Assembly: GCA_903854995.1 (NCBI GenBank)
Contig: CAINXS010000044.1
Span: 1 to 32,486 of the forward strand
Reading direction: 5' to 3'
Source: Candidatus Moraniibacteriota bacterium
GTDB lineage: Bacteria > Patescibacteriota > Minisyncoccia > Moranbacterales > UBA1568
DNA length: 32,486 bases
The position numbers and the translations under genes are program-made. Every line of letters begins with the position of its first letter. The stretch's first letter is position 1. Shown in pieces: positions 9,130-17,068 of this stretch. Under the pieces are notes generated by a model. That model did no database searches, had not been told where the DNA came from, and was given only the letters and a program-made list of their open reading frames with translations.

Positions 9130-9138
9130 AAGCCATTA

Positions 9139-9843
9139 TTATTGCTGAGAGCGTATCAGTACATACGGATCTATCCAGTCCGAGAGCTGCCAAGCGGCCG
9201 CCACGTACCCGCGTATATCGACGACGTCCCCCCTGTGTATTCCGAGATGGAGGTGCTTCCGCTCCCCATCCGTTTCCGAAGAGTATCCCGCCCCAAGATT
9301 TCCCAGAAAACTACCGGCGTCGATCGGCTCCCCAACCTTTACCCGGATACTTGAAAGTCGTAGATGACCGTATACGACCGTTATCGGCTGCCCATCATAC
9401 GCGCACGATTGGACCGCGACGCCACCGTATCCGCCCGCGGAGCGCTTTACGAGCAGTTTCCCCGAACAGATTGCCGAAGCCGCGACGTCCGTGTCCGCTT
9501 CTTCGGGAAATATCTCGAAATCGGTCCCGGTATGATAGCCGGAAAAGCGTTCCGGCTGCACCGGCGAGGTCGCTTTCGTAATAAAGATGCCGAACGGCTT
9601 TTTCGTCACCCGCTCGGCTGCACGCGAAAGCGGCGGAAGGAAGGCTGTATCTGACGGCGCAGCCGCTTCGTTACGGTTTACGGATTCAGGCTCCGAACCG
9701 GGCGCATCTTGAAACTGTTCCGTGGTGAAAACAGGTTCTTCCGATATCGGGACGACGGCAGACCGATAATAACGATACGAAAACACGGCGCCGATAACGA
9801 CGAGGACGAGTAAAACTATCACCTTCAGCGTTCGCTTCCGCAT
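9139..9843 (-). CDS. M23-family metallopeptidase, membrane anchored
   Basis: TM near N-terminus; GYHTGTDFEIF, VVYGHLRLSSIRVKVGEPIDAGSFLGNLGAGYSSETDGERKHLHLGIHRG (HxxxxD and HLHLGI). Confidence 0.88.
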   Translation of the reverse strand: MRKRTLKVIVLLVLVVIGAVFSYRYYRSAVVPISEEPVFTTEQFQDAPGSEPESVNRNEAAAPSDTAFLPPLSRAAERVTKKPFGIFITKATSPVQPERFSGYHTGTDFEIFPEEADTDVAASAICSGKLLVKRSAGGYGGVAVQSCAYDGQPITVVYGHLRLSSIRVKVGEPIDAGSFLGNLGAGYSSETDGERKHLHLGIHRGDVVDIRGYVAAAWQLSDWIDPYVLIRSQQ

Positions 9844-9986
9844 ACACGACCCTGAAACAATAACGCGTCCGCCACTATGATACGCCAGCGTTCCGATAAA
9901 GTGAACATTCGAACGGATCGCAGAACAGGCCGATAGCTGAGATTTTTGTGCATCACACTTCATTCCGCATAAAAATCAAATGCCGC

Positions 9987-10424
9987 TCACCTGGTGGGAA
10001 CGGCATCCATAAACTCTTTTTTCAGCGCTTCTATCGATCGCGACGCGTTGACAGGGACTGGGAAGAAATATTCATCCACCTGGAGCATCGTTATGGCAAG
10101 CCATGACGGCCTGCCGATAACGCCCATCTTATATACAAGCGCTTGAAACAGATATTCGTAGAGTAAGTCCCGAACCCGGATATCCGCCAGTTCTTCTGTA
10201 AATACGGACATCTTCGACATCGCATGAAAAACAGGAGATGCGACCGGACGATCCGGTAAAAGCCAGGTTGCCTCTACGATCTTTTTTTCTCCAAGCATCA
10301 CGAGGTTCTTTGCGCTTCCATACCTTGAACGCGGAAGCGTAAACAGCGGTTTTTCACCGGACTGGAAGCTTTCTCGCAATGCCCTCCTTAGGACAATGCG
10401 GCAATCTTCCTTTTGTTTCCACAC
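9987..10424 (-). CDS. Hypothetical protein (145 aa)
   Basis: Uninterrupted ORF on the same strand as its neighbours; no recognised family. Confidence 0.5.
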   Translation of the reverse strand: MWKQKEDCRIVLRRALRESFQSGEKPLFTLPRSRYGSAKNLVMLGEKKIVEATWLLPDRPVASPVFHAMSKMSVFTEELADIRVRDLLYEYLFQALVYKMGVIGRPSWLAITMLQVDEYFFPVPVNASRSIEALKKEFMDAVPTR

Positions 10425-10741
10425 GCTTCCGGGACCTTCCTAGTTATACTCGGCGGTGATTGTAAACACGTGTCCCTCCTGGATAGGTTTAAAGTTAAAG
10501 AAGAATGTAACAAATGATAATCGCTCATATCCGTGCTCTTGTCAATATCATGAGTGAAAACATGAAACGCATCGTCTACGAAATCACACTACTCGCACCA
10601 TCGGCGTCGGGCAGTTGACACACGACCACCCGAATCATATCCGCTTCAAATACTCCGTCACTGCGTCCCCGCCGATGCAGAGCCCGCCCGGACGGTAGCA
10701 ACTTCCATCCACACCGGACGGCCGAAAGGCCGCGTTGAGCG

Positions 10742-11905
10742 TTACGCGAGAACGCCACGATTCCGCCGAAGCAAGGCGAGCGTAAACGCGACAACCACAG
10801 CCGCAAACACGAATGGGAGAAACGGCCTGATATCGAACAGCCACCCGGCCACGATAGGTCCTACGATCATCGAAAGCGACATGACGGACGCGGACATGCC
10901 GAGCAGCTCCCCTCTTCGGGACTCCTCGTGTGCGAAACGACCGTTCATGATGACACGGATGACCGGCTGAACGGCGGACAAAAGGACGATTCCTGCCGTA
11001 AAGGCCCAGAACCACGGAAGTCCCATGACCAGGAACGCGATGGAAAGCAGCGCGAGCAGCACGGGTTCGAGTGCATGTTCTGTAAACCGTTTCAGCCAGA
11101 AGTTCTTGAGCAGGAATCCCTGATTGAGCGCGATCATCACCCCGACGCCGGTCATAAAAAGTCCCACGACCACCTCTCCGGATCCGAACAGCCTCCCCAT
11201 ATAGAGCGCAAAGACGGACTGCTGCGCGGCGAATGCCGTTCCAAACAGGAACCAGGCGAGGAACGTCGGTCGAAGTGCACGGTCGCGGAAGGCGCTCCGG
11301 ATCGGAAGTGTCGGATCCGCGAGCGAAATATCGAATTGTCCGGAAAAAACGCCCTTCCTGGTTTCGGGAAGACGAAATACAGCAAGAACGAAGTTGACGA
11401 ACGCGAGCCCCGCGACGAACTGGAACGGCAACCGATGGTCTATGCTCCCGAGGAATCCTCCCACCAACGGACCGATGATGAACCCGATGCCGAATATCGC
11501 GCCGATAGAACCGAGGTTGTGCATCCGCTCATTGCGGTCTTTGGCGATATCGGAAAGCGCGCTCTGTGCCGTCGAGATATTTCCTGCCGCGAGTCCGTCG
11601 ATAATGCGTCCGAGAAACAGGACCCAGAGACTCTGTCCCATCGCGAAGACGAGCCACCCGAGGAACGTACTGAAGATGCTGACAAGAAAAACAGGTCGCC
11701 GTCCGAATCGGTCGGACAGGGTCCCGAGCAGCGGCGCCGAAAGGAACGAAAAGAAGGAGAACGCGACGATAAGCCACGTCACGACCTGCGGGGACGAATT
11801 GAACGTGCCGACGTAGAACGGCAATACCGGGATGACCACCCCGATACCCAGCACGTCGACAAAGACGGTAAAGAGGACGAGTGACTTCGGAGACATTTTT
11901 CTCAT
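10742..11905 (-). CDS. MFS transporter
   Basis: ~12 TM; SAPLLGTLSDRFGRRPVFL (MFS motif A), GRIIDGLAAGNISTAQSALSDI, GFIIGPLVGGFLG. Confidence 0.93.
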   Translation of the reverse strand: MRKMSPKSLVLFTVFVDVLGIGVVIPVLPFYVGTFNSSPQVVTWLIVAFSFFSFLSAPLLGTLSDRFGRRPVFLVSIFSTFLGWLVFAMGQSLWVLFLGRIIDGLAAGNISTAQSALSDIAKDRNERMHNLGSIGAIFGIGFIIGPLVGGFLGSIDHRLPFQFVAGLAFVNFVLAVFRLPETRKGVFSGQFDISLADPTLPIRSAFRDRALRPTFLAWFLFGTAFAAQQSVFALYMGRLFGSGEVVVGLFMTGVGVMIALNQGFLLKNFWLKRFTEHALEPVLLALLSIAFLVMGLPWFWAFTAGIVLLSAVQPVIRVIMNGRFAHEESRRGELLGMSASVMSLSMIVGPIVAGWLFDIRPFLPFVFAAVVVAFTLALLRRNRGVLA

Positions 11906-12014
11906 AGGATTCGGCAAGCATCATCGGACGACGGGTACCGCGACAGTCTATCACGGTTCCGGACAAAGAAAAACGGTCCGAAGACCGTTTTCCCCTTCCC
12001 CGCCTCACTCTACT

Positions 12015-12338
12015 CTACCGCTGCTCTAGCGGATACACGTCATATGCGACTTCCTCGTACGGATGAACTGCCTTCGTCGCGGCGATGACCGCATCGATCG
12101 ATTCCTCGGTACATAAGACTTCGATCCGCTCCTCCTCGACCTCCTCAGGTTTTCCGACTTCACCGATCGACGGATGCGCGCCTTCCCGGGGCAGGAACCG
12201 CCCCGTCCCACGCGAACTGAACGAGCAGTGCGTATAGTTTCCGATCTTCCCAGCCCCGACCTTTCCCATCGCTTCCCGCACCGCGTCCGCATGCGTGATC
12301 GGCACGAACACGACGAGTTTGTACGATTTGGTAGTCAT
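12015..12338 (-). CDS. YqfO/NIF3-associated (CutA-like fold) domain protein
   Basis: YKLVVFVPITHADAVREAMGKVGAGKIGNYTHCSFSSRGTGRFLPREGAHPSIG...HPYEEVAYDVYPLE is typical of standalone YqfO domains. Confidence 0.85.
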   Translation of the reverse strand: MTTKSYKLVVFVPITHADAVREAMGKVGAGKIGNYTHCSFSSRGTGRFLPREGAHPSIGEVGKPEEVEEERIEVLCTEESIDAVIAATKAVHPYEEVAYDVYPLEQR

Positions 12339-12346
12339 ATCCTCTC

Positions 12347-12655
12347 TTACAGCTTTGCGAGCGCCTCAGCGAACTCGGCATCGGTCGCCTCCTCACCTTC
12401 GAGCACTGTGCAGGTCTTCCCCTGCCAATGCGGCAGCCCCTTCATATTCTTGCGTGTCACGCGCTCCGCGAGTGCGCGGTCCGCACCCGTCGCCCCCATG
12501 AAAAACTGAACGCCTCCCTCAAAGATTTCCTCGCACGAATGCACGCTTCCGCTCTCATCCGCGCAATGAAGACAATAATCCATCTCCTCGTTCCCTCCCG
12601 CAAAATCCTCTTTCTTCTCAAGCGGCATCCCGCACGCGTTGCAAATCTTGGACAT
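12347..12655 (-). CDS. Putative zinc-ribbon protein
   Basis: MSKICNACGMPLEKKEDFAGGNEEMDYCLHCAD (CxxC...CxxC). Confidence 0.75.
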   Translation of the reverse strand: MSKICNACGMPLEKKEDFAGGNEEMDYCLHCADESGSVHSCEEIFEGGVQFFMGATGADRALAERVTRKNMKGLPHWQGKTCTVLEGEEATDAEFAEALAKL

Positions 12656-12700
12656 ATTCGTACAAATGAATGGTTTAAACCCATTGGGAATATTTTTTTC

Positions 12701-12784
12701 CTGTCATTCCGGCCACCATCCCGGCATTCGCGGGACAAGAGCCGGAATCTATGCTCTGGATCCCGGGTCGAGCCCGGGATGACC
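12701..12784. repeat. Multi-hairpin palindromic repeat element (GTCATTCCGG...CCCGGGATGAC)
   Basis: GTCATTCC/GGGATGAC ends (one mismatch) enclosing ATTCCGGC/GCCGGAAT, TCCCG/CGGGA and TCCCGGG-tcgag-CCCGGGA. Confidence 0.75.
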
Positions 12785-12809
12785 AATGACGAGTACCATA
12801 TAATCTCCC

Positions 12810-13241
12810 CTACTGCCCTTTATTCACCTTGAACCTATACCACCCGAAGGCAACTGGCAAGACAAAGGTTAGGACGTAGTACAGATACACATCCGGCTTG
12901 TAGTAATCGGTCAGGTGAAACAATTTCACATTGAAAAGATAGTCCAAAACGATCGCCATGACAGTCCAGATAATGCCCAATCCGAAATAGCACATGAGTT
13001 CCTCGCGATGTATCTTCTTCCACAGCACCCAGAGCGTGAACGCTATACCAAGTGGCATGACGAAGTACCCGATCTGCTCCTTCGGCACAAGGGCGAAGAA
13101 AACGATACCCAGCACATAGCCGACGAGCCAGAGCACGAATCCCCAGAAGACCGTATTCAGGAATATTTTCTTGGCATCGTTTTGCATAAGATTTTGCTGC
13201 GGATTATGTATTCTAGTATACATCGGTTTGAATATGATCAA
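12810..13241 (-). CDS. Hypothetical integral membrane protein
   Basis: Several hydrophobic segments (NTVFWGFVLWLVGYVLGIVFFALV...IGYFVMPLGIAFTLWVLW...VYLYYVLTFVLPVAFGW). Start may be at MQNDAKK. Confidence 0.65.
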   Translation of the reverse strand: MIIFKPMYTRIHNPQQNLMQNDAKKIFLNTVFWGFVLWLVGYVLGIVFFALVPKEQIGYFVMPLGIAFTLWVLWKKIHREELMCYFGLGIIWTVMAIVLDYLFNVKLFHLTDYYKPDVYLYYVLTFVLPVAFGWYRFKVNKGQ

Positions 13242-13360
13242 AAAAATCCCCTCAGGGACTCTTTCGTTTTCCGCTGCGAGCTATCTCGGTCTGGAATCTT
13301 GAAGTGTGGGGATGTTGAGGGGTTCTTTGAGGATACTTAGAATATAGTAAATTAGAGTGT

Positions 13361-13987
13361 TCAGGTCGGGCTTTTCAAATCTTCTAAAAATTTTGAAAAT
13401 ACCTCTATAAACTCATTCATGATAACATCATGGTCTTTAGTAAAGTTAAATTCCACTATGCTGCCCTGTGTTTTCTGAATCCGTAGCACTAGTTGATTAT
13501 CCCTAAAAAAGTTTCCAAGAATCACATAGTGATGTACTTCCTTTTCATAATCTGTCTCGTTTTTGGTCTTATCAGAACTTCTATGAGCCGTGTATTTGTG
13601 CCTAAACGCTTCTACTATTTCAATAATCTTTGGCGCATTGCTCGATCCCCTTTCAGAAATCCAGTAATATAATCTCCCTAAAGTGTTTATGTAAGCAAAA
13701 GCTTCAAACCTCATTTTTTCAATAGTTTTTTGTTCTTCTGAAGACCTTATTGGACTAAAGCTACAAGGAGTAATTGAAGAATGAAAACGTTGAAAAATTT
13801 CAAAATGGTACTCAAGTTCTCGAGCCATAAATACAATGCCAAAAATATTCTCCATACTCGAAACAAGTGATTCTCGATTCTTCACTCTCGCGAGCATTGA
13901 ATTAAATCTCTCAGAAATAGGCAATATCTGAGAAATTTCTATCCCTGTAAAATGATCTTCAATTCTCCAGTTTTGGGGATTAGTCAT
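13361..13987 (-). CDS. Hypothetical protein; ORF-track N-terminus reads through tRNA-Ser and is not real
   Basis: Start placed at MTNPQNWRIEDHF just after the tRNA terminator hairpin. More AT-rich than its neighbours. Confidence 0.65.
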   Translation of the reverse strand: MTNPQNWRIEDHFTGIEISQILPISERFNSMLARVKNRESLVSSMENIFGIVFMARELEYHFEIFQRFHSSITPCSFSPIRSSEEQKTIEKMRFEAFAYINTLGRLYYWISERGSSNAPKIIEIVEAFRHKYTAHRSSDKTKNETDYEKEVHHYVILGNFFRDNQLVLRIQKTQGSIVEFNFTKDHDVIMNEFIEVFSKFLEDLKSPT

Positions 13988-13996
13988 AATAGTCAC

Positions 13997-14029
13997 AAAA
14001 ATCAAACCACTAAGACGTGGTTTGATTTT
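13997..14029 (-). terminator. Terminator downstream of tRNA-Ser
   Basis: Reverse strand AAAATCAAACCAC-gtctta-GTGGTTTGATTTTT. Confidence 0.8.
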
Positions 14030-14075
14030 GAGCATTATAAAAGCGTTCGGGTTACTCGATAAAACAAGCGAGCTG

Positions 14076-14160
14076 CGGAGAGGACAGGATTCGAACCTGC
14101 GTAGAGTTGCCCCTAACGCGCTTTCCAAGCGCGCGCCTTCAACCACTCGGCCACCTCTCC
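14076..14160 (-). tRNA. tRNA-Ser(GGA)
   Basis: GGAGAGGTGGCCGAGTGGTTGAAGGCGCGCGCTTGGAAAGCGCGTTAGGGGCAACTCTACGCAGGTTCGAATCCTGTCCTCTCCG; long variable arm, anticodon GGA, paired acceptor. Confidence 0.95.
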
Positions 14161-14246
14161 GTAATTGCCAACTATATCATCTTCTATTTTAAAAACATAT
14201 CGGAGGATTCGCCCCGCATGCGCGGGGCGCCCGGCGAATGCCCGGG

Positions 14247-14315
14247 CGAACCTGCGTAGAGTTGCCCCTAACGCGCTTTCCAAGCGCGCGCCTTCAACCA
14301 CTCGGCCACCTCTCC
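14247..14315 (-). pseudogene. Truncated duplicate of tRNA-Ser(GGA), 5' 69 nt identical, disrupted in the T-loop
   Basis: 14315-14247 is identical to 14160-14092; the matching CCTCTCC 3' acceptor strand is absent and a GC-rich palindromic segment (14212-14246) interrupts GGTTCG|AATCC. Confidence 0.88.
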
Positions 14316-14317
14316 AA

Positions 14318-14359
14318 ATATCAGATATCAGCTAACAATGGACAATAAACAGGAAGCAG
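14318..14359 (+). repeat. Degenerate heptameric tandem array, 6 units (NNNNCAR)
   Basis: ATATCAG ATATCAG CTAACAA TGGACAA TAAACAG GAAGCAG. Confidence 0.75.
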
Positions 14360-14400
14360 GGGCCATTTCCAATTTCAAAGCCTTCCCTCCTCCTGTTCTA

Positions 14401-14450
14401 GAAGCTAAAAGAAGCTTTCGCAGCTTTTTGAAGCTCTGCGAAGCTTCACG
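14401..14450. repeat. AGCT-centred ~10-bp periodic array downstream of pyk, with overlapping small hairpins
   Basis: AGCT at 14403, 14413, 14422, 14432, 14442; TGAAGCT-ctgcga-AGCTTCA and AAGCT-ttcgc-AGCTTTTT. Confidence 0.55.
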
Positions 14451-14467
14451 CTCCCCAGGAATCAAGC

Positions 14468-15898
14468 CTAGCGTATTTCCCGGATTCCGACAAGGCGCAT
14501 CATATCGCGGTTGCCGGGCACGCGTCCGAGGAATACGACCGTCTGATCACCTGCCGCAAGGATTCCGTCTTCCTTGGCCGAATCGACCATTTTGTCGATG
14601 AAGCTGTCGAGATCCTTGTCTCCCTCGAACAGGTACGGGCGCACACCCCAGACAAGCGCCATGCGATCATAGGTTCGACGGTCGTTCGTCGCGACCAAGA
14701 TACCCGTATCCGGTCGGAAATGGGATGCGAGCTTGGCGGTGAATCCGCTCATGGAAAGCAGCAGGATCGCCTTGGTCTCGAAACTCTTGGCCAGCTCGTA
14801 CACGCTCCGGATCAATGTGGCGTATTCGGAATGGATATTCAGGTCCAAGGCGTCATACACGTCGTCAAACGGCGACTCTTCGGTCCTTGTGATGATTTCG
14901 CGCATCATGGAAACGGTCTCCGCAGGATACTTGCCCATAGCCGACTCTTCGGAAAGCATCACGGCATCCGCATGATCCACGACCGCATTCGTCACATCGC
15001 TCACCTCGGCGCGTGTCGGGATCGGCTGTTCCGTCATACTTTTCATCATCTGCGTCGCTACTATGACCGGCTTCACCGCCATAAGGCTTCGGCGGATGAT
15101 ATCCTTTTGCAGAAGTGTCACCTCGGACTCCGGCATTTCGATACCGAGGTCGCCGCGAGCCACCATGACCGCATCCGTCGCCTTGATGATCGCGTCGATG
15201 TTCTTGATCGCCTCCTTGCGCTCGATCTTGGAAACGATATCCGGCAGACGCGCCCCTTCGGGCAGCTCGGCCCGCATGACTTCACGGGCGCTCTCGATGT
15301 CCTGGGCCGACCCGACGAACGAAAGACCGACGAAATCGACTCCTTCCTTAAGGACGAACGACAGGTCTTTTCGGTCCTTTTCGGAAAGGATCGGCAGATC
15401 GAGTTTGGAATCAGGCAGATTCACGCCCTTGCGAGGACGTATCAGTCCATCGGTCTCCACTGTCGCGATAGCGTACCTCTCCTCCCTGCCCGTAACGGAA
15501 AGTCGGATCGTGCCGTCCTCGATGAGCACCTGATGTCCCGCCTCGAGCGGATCGGATATGCCGGCTATATCGAGGAAGACGGTCGCAAGATCCGAAGCGG
15601 AAAGTGTCTCCTTATGTCCGATATCGCTGACACGGACTGACTGTCCCGCCGCTACCGCGACTTCCGCATCGTTCCCGATGCGGATGCGGGGTCCCTGCAG
15701 ATCCGCCAGTATGCCTATCGGCTGATTCAGCTCCTGCGATATCTCCCGGACACGGTTTATGACATCGAGATGCCACGCATGTTCGTTGTGCGAGAAGTTG
15801 AGACGGACGACGTTCATTCCGGCCTCCGCGAGCGCCCGGAGCATCTCCTTGGATTCCGACGCCGGGCCGATGGTTGTGACGATTTTGGTGTTTTTCAT
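14468..15898 (-). CDS. pyk: Pyruvate kinase
   Basis: MKNTKIVTTIGPASESKEMLRALAEAGMNVVRLNFSHNEH, VMVARGDLGIEMPESEVTLLQKDII, KPVIVATQMMKSM, DAVMLSEESAMGKYP. Confidence 0.97.
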   Translation of the reverse strand: MKNTKIVTTIGPASESKEMLRALAEAGMNVVRLNFSHNEHAWHLDVINRVREISQELNQPIGILADLQGPRIRIGNDAEVAVAAGQSVRVSDIGHKETLSASDLATVFLDIAGISDPLEAGHQVLIEDGTIRLSVTGREERYAIATVETDGLIRPRKGVNLPDSKLDLPILSEKDRKDLSFVLKEGVDFVGLSFVGSAQDIESAREVMRAELPEGARLPDIVSKIERKEAIKNIDAIIKATDAVMVARGDLGIEMPESEVTLLQKDIIRRSLMAVKPVIVATQMMKSMTEQPIPTRAEVSDVTNAVVDHADAVMLSEESAMGKYPAETVSMMREIITRTEESPFDDVYDALDLNIHSEYATLIRSVYELAKSFETKAILLLSMSGFTAKLASHFRPDTGILVATNDRRTYDRMALVWGVRPYLFEGDKDLDSFIDKMVDSAKEDGILAAGDQTVVFLGRVPGNRDMMRLVGIREIR

Positions 15899-16043
15899 AG
15901 GAAAACGGTGTTAGGTATTCAATTTCGAACTGACAACATGGTGTCCGTAGAGACGGAGACAGCCCTACTCTACCAGTATAGCCTTCGAATGATGAAAAGA
16001 AAACCGCTCCGATATGGAGCGGCTTTCGAACCGACATGAACTG

Positions 16044-16559
16044 CTAGTTCACGTACTTGTCCTTGACCTGGAAGAGGATGAACCACCCGATGATGGCACC
16101 GATGATTCCTCCGATGATGTTGAAGGAAAGGACATTGCCGACAAGACTCACGACGGTCGCATAGTACGTAAGTCTCCAACCCTTCTTCGTCCGACCGAAA
16201 AGGCCAGGAATAGCCATGATATCGATGACAAGCGAGATGGCCGCGAAGATGAGCGATATGAATGCCGCTATGCCGACATGCCCGGCGAGCATAGCGAACG
16301 GGGCAAGAAACGCTGACAGCCCGATTCCCGCAAGAATGACGGGCACCGCGATGATGGCACTCAGGATCAACAGGTACGGAACGATTTTCACGATCAGCTC
16401 CTTCCCGTTCGCCGGAATCGTGAACGGAGCCTTCGTCACCATATATTCGTCGAGGATCGCCTCGAGCTGGGCGAGGATGTTCTTCGCATCCGACGCCGCT
16501 CCGGTTTTCGCCTCTTCCGCCTTCGGCTCCGCAGCCTCCTGTTTCACTTCTTCGGTCAT
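16044..16559 (-). CDS. Hypothetical integral membrane protein
   Basis: Soluble N-terminus, then four hydrophobic segments; continuous ORF. Confidence 0.65.
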   Translation of the reverse strand: MTEEVKQEAAEPKAEEAKTGAASDAKNILAQLEAILDEYMVTKAPFTIPANGKELIVKIVPYLLILSAIIAVPVILAGIGLSAFLAPFAMLAGHVGIAAFISLIFAAISLVIDIMAIPGLFGRTKKGWRLTYYATVVSLVGNVLSFNIIGGIIGAIIGWFILFQVKDKYVN

Positions 16560-16569
16560 ATTTCGTTTA

Positions 16570-17061
16570 TTATCCGATTATTCCCTCCTCCTCAAAGATA
16601 CTCCCTTCCTCGATTTCACGCAAAATCTCGTCCGGGATCGGATTTCCGGCAGGACTTACCCCGGGATACCGCCAGGCGCTGATGACTCGCAGAGAGCCGT
16701 TAGCAGATAACAGATAACGGGAATCCCCGGATGCTGAGTTTTCTGCTTTCTGTTTCGTGTTAACTGATTTCTGTTGAACATACATCACCCATATCTCCTG
16801 GCTCCACGTCTCCTTTCCGTCTTTACGCCTCGTCGAGACCGGCTGCATCACGGCGACCGTATCCTTGGCAACCCCTTCCTGTATCCGCTTCGGATTCCGC
16901 ATGACCGTTCGGACCCGCTGTACCGACAGACCATACTGCTTCATCTTGTATTCGGCATGGCGCGTGAACGAAACACCTCCCCGAACCGTACGGTTCGGGG
17001 TGCCGCTCATTTTTCCGTGCCGCTCCCGGGCCATCTTGAGAAAATCCTGATAGTTCGGCAT
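16570..17061 (-). CDS. Hypothetical protein (163 aa) containing repeat-derived segments
   Basis: MPNYQDFLKMARERHGKM...FTRHAEYKMKQYGLSVQRVRTVMRNPKRIQEG...; resembles small relE/HicA-like-sized domains but no family is assigned. Contains a palindrome (GTPNRTVRGG) and heptad arrays. Confidence 0.6.
   Translation of the reverse strand: MPNYQDFLKMARERHGKMSGTPNRTVRGGVSFTRHAEYKMKQYGLSVQRVRTVMRNPKRIQEGVAKDTVAVMQPVSTRRKDGKETWSQEIWVMYVQQKSVNTKQKAENSASGDSRYLLSANGSLRVISAWRYPGVSPAGNPIPDEILREIEEGSIFEEEGIIG
16690..16777. repeat. Inverted pair of degenerate 7-bp arrays inside the 16570..17061 ORF
   Basis: CAG/CCG/CAG/CAG/CGG triplets at 16690, 16697, 16704, 16711, 16718; CTG/CTG/GTG/CTG/CTG at 16743, 16750, 16757, 16764, 16771; all 7 bp apart. 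Confidence 0.7.
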
Positions 17062-17068
17062 ATCATCT

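Noticed and set aside
10928-11884. 318-aa plus-strand ORF opposite the MFS transporter
   Set aside because: Antisense shadow of TM-rich gene, giving a highly charged unlikely protein.
13988-14301. ORFs starting MVEGARLESALGATLRRF (13361..14146 and 14113..14301)
   Set aside because: These N-termini are translations of the tRNA-Ser sequence and its copy, a common annotation artefact; only the downstream MTNPQNW... part is kept as a CDS.
14401-14450. Possible CRISPR array
   Set aside because: Repeats are ~10 bp with no spacers of typical length; no cas genes in the window.
14720-15640. 306-aa plus-strand ORF opposite pyk
   Set aside because: Antisense to pyruvate kinase; His/Arg/Asp-rich composition with no domain.
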